From: Lepisosteus oculatus
Lineage: Eukaryota > Chordata > Actinopteri > Semionotiformes > Lepisosteidae
Reading direction: 5' to 3'
Assembly (NCBI RefSeq): GCF_040954835.1
Contig: NC_090698.1
Span: 6,384,501 to 6,448,500, forward strand
DNA: 64,000 nucleotides
In this document: one piece after another, positions 63,260-64,000 of the stretch
Position numbering within the stretch: the first letter of the stretch is position 1
Layout of the letters: every line of letters starts with the position of its first letter
The notes under the pieces: model-generated
Told to the model about the DNA's origin: nothing
Database searches by the model: none
The model's input: only the letters and a program-made list of their open reading frames with translations
Translations under genes and position numbers: made by a program

Positions 63260-64000
63260 CAGTAGCAGTGGAAGACCTGTCAGCACCAGGCTCCCTTTAG
63301 CACCCTGGCTGACAGACAGCTCCTGCAGCGCTGTCATGGAAACAGCCCAGTTATGTAAGACGAGCAGAACTCACCGGGCTGCGAACTGCACTTCGCTGCA
63401 GATTTCTGTGTTCACTTGCTCCCTGATGACACAACCTGAAGTGGAAGCCGATTGAGAAGACGGGGGCCTGCCCTGCTGTTCAGCCTCTGTTTTAGTAATG
63501 CAGACTGCGTCCTCTGACCGCGGTCCCCCGTCTCCCCCACTCTCCTGACCGCGAGCACCACCGACACAGCAGCCCACCACAGGGACCCCAACACCTCCCC
63601 TCATGCTGGCATCCACAGGCAGAGCCCAGGAAAGGTTACAGAAGGGCCCAGGCCATCCACCCCAGCTTGGGATCACTGATCCCACAGGCTGCAGCAGCTG
63701 TGTCCTGGGATCTGAACAGAACAGACCTCTGGCTTGGGGCAGCGAGGTCTTCAGTGACAGGTCATGCAGCACAGGACTTAGAAACCACACGACTCCCATC
63801 GCACGCCAGAGGCACGACACGCAAGCGTGCACACTCCATGCCAAACACACACCTGTACTACAGGGATAATGTCGTTTTTTCAACAACGTTCAACAAACGC
63901 ATGTGTGCGAATTAGACACACTATAAGCAGTGTGATGCACGGGCAAAGCGAATGACAGTAACGCGCTGCACAGAACACACGGCCTCAGTCGACACCCAGC
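63260..64000. other. right end of window, no recognised gene
   Basis: Contains open frames up to 171 codons on the minus strand (63886-63371) without domain, splice or family support. No repeat family is recognised. Confidence 0.4.

Noticed and set aside
63371-63886. Minus-strand open frame of 171 codons
   Set aside because: No recognised domain, no supporting splice sites or neighbours.

Overview
This window looks like nuclear DNA of a ray-finned fish. The evidence is vertebrate split genes with GT-AG introns, 5S-rRNA-derived and tRNA-derived SINEs of the kinds common in fishes, a decayed L2-like LINE, and a very high load of tandem repeats. Single-copy PSMD8, GGN and SPRED3 lie in the same order and relative orientation as I recall for human 19q13.2, and SARS2 is a further gene of that human region. 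A GC-rich, unduplicated block of this kind suggests a non-teleost such as a gar or bowfin. That assignment is inference.

Layout. 1-4510 (+): last five exons of psmd8 (26S proteasome subunit Rpn12); the 5' exons lie left of the window. 4511-7444: intergenic, with a long hairpin element at 6751-6983. 7445-11497 (-): a two-exon gene matching gametogenetin (ggn), tail-to-tail with psmd8. 11518-17294: shared upstream region of ggn and spred3, with LINE debris, a 45-bp minisatellite and a CpG-rich block. 17295-33763 (+): spred3 in six coding exons; its 9.5-kb intron 1 and 2.8-kb intron 2 are largely minisatellite. 33764-45680: spred3 3' region and repeat-rich intergenic DNA with several 5S-SINE copies. 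45681-50399 (-): a BTB-BACK-Kelch gene in four coding exons. 50417-52056: head-to-head promoter region. 52057-60606 (+): sars2, the mitochondrial seryl-tRNA synthetase, complete in 16 exons. 60875-64000: intergenic, with a 5S-SINE and a 41-bp array that resembles a tRNA 5' half.

All the confident genes are host genes with separate jobs: proteasome lid, germ-cell protein, Ras/ERK inhibitor, probable ubiquitin-ligase adaptor and mitochondrial translation. They are not an operon-like system. The feature that stands out is the tandem-repeat load: about twenty arrays, very roughly a quarter of the window, mostly with units of 28-69 bp and clustering near 40-45 bp. Many abut or contain splice sites. 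Two arrays in psmd8 are visibly copies of a real exon-intron junction. One 45-bp family occurs in introns of three different genes, each time in the sense orientation of its host. Because many units are multiples of three, these arrays give long open frames that should not be read as genes.

Gene identities rest on recalled family sequences, not on a database search. Exon borders were set by eye from splice consensus and reading-frame continuity.
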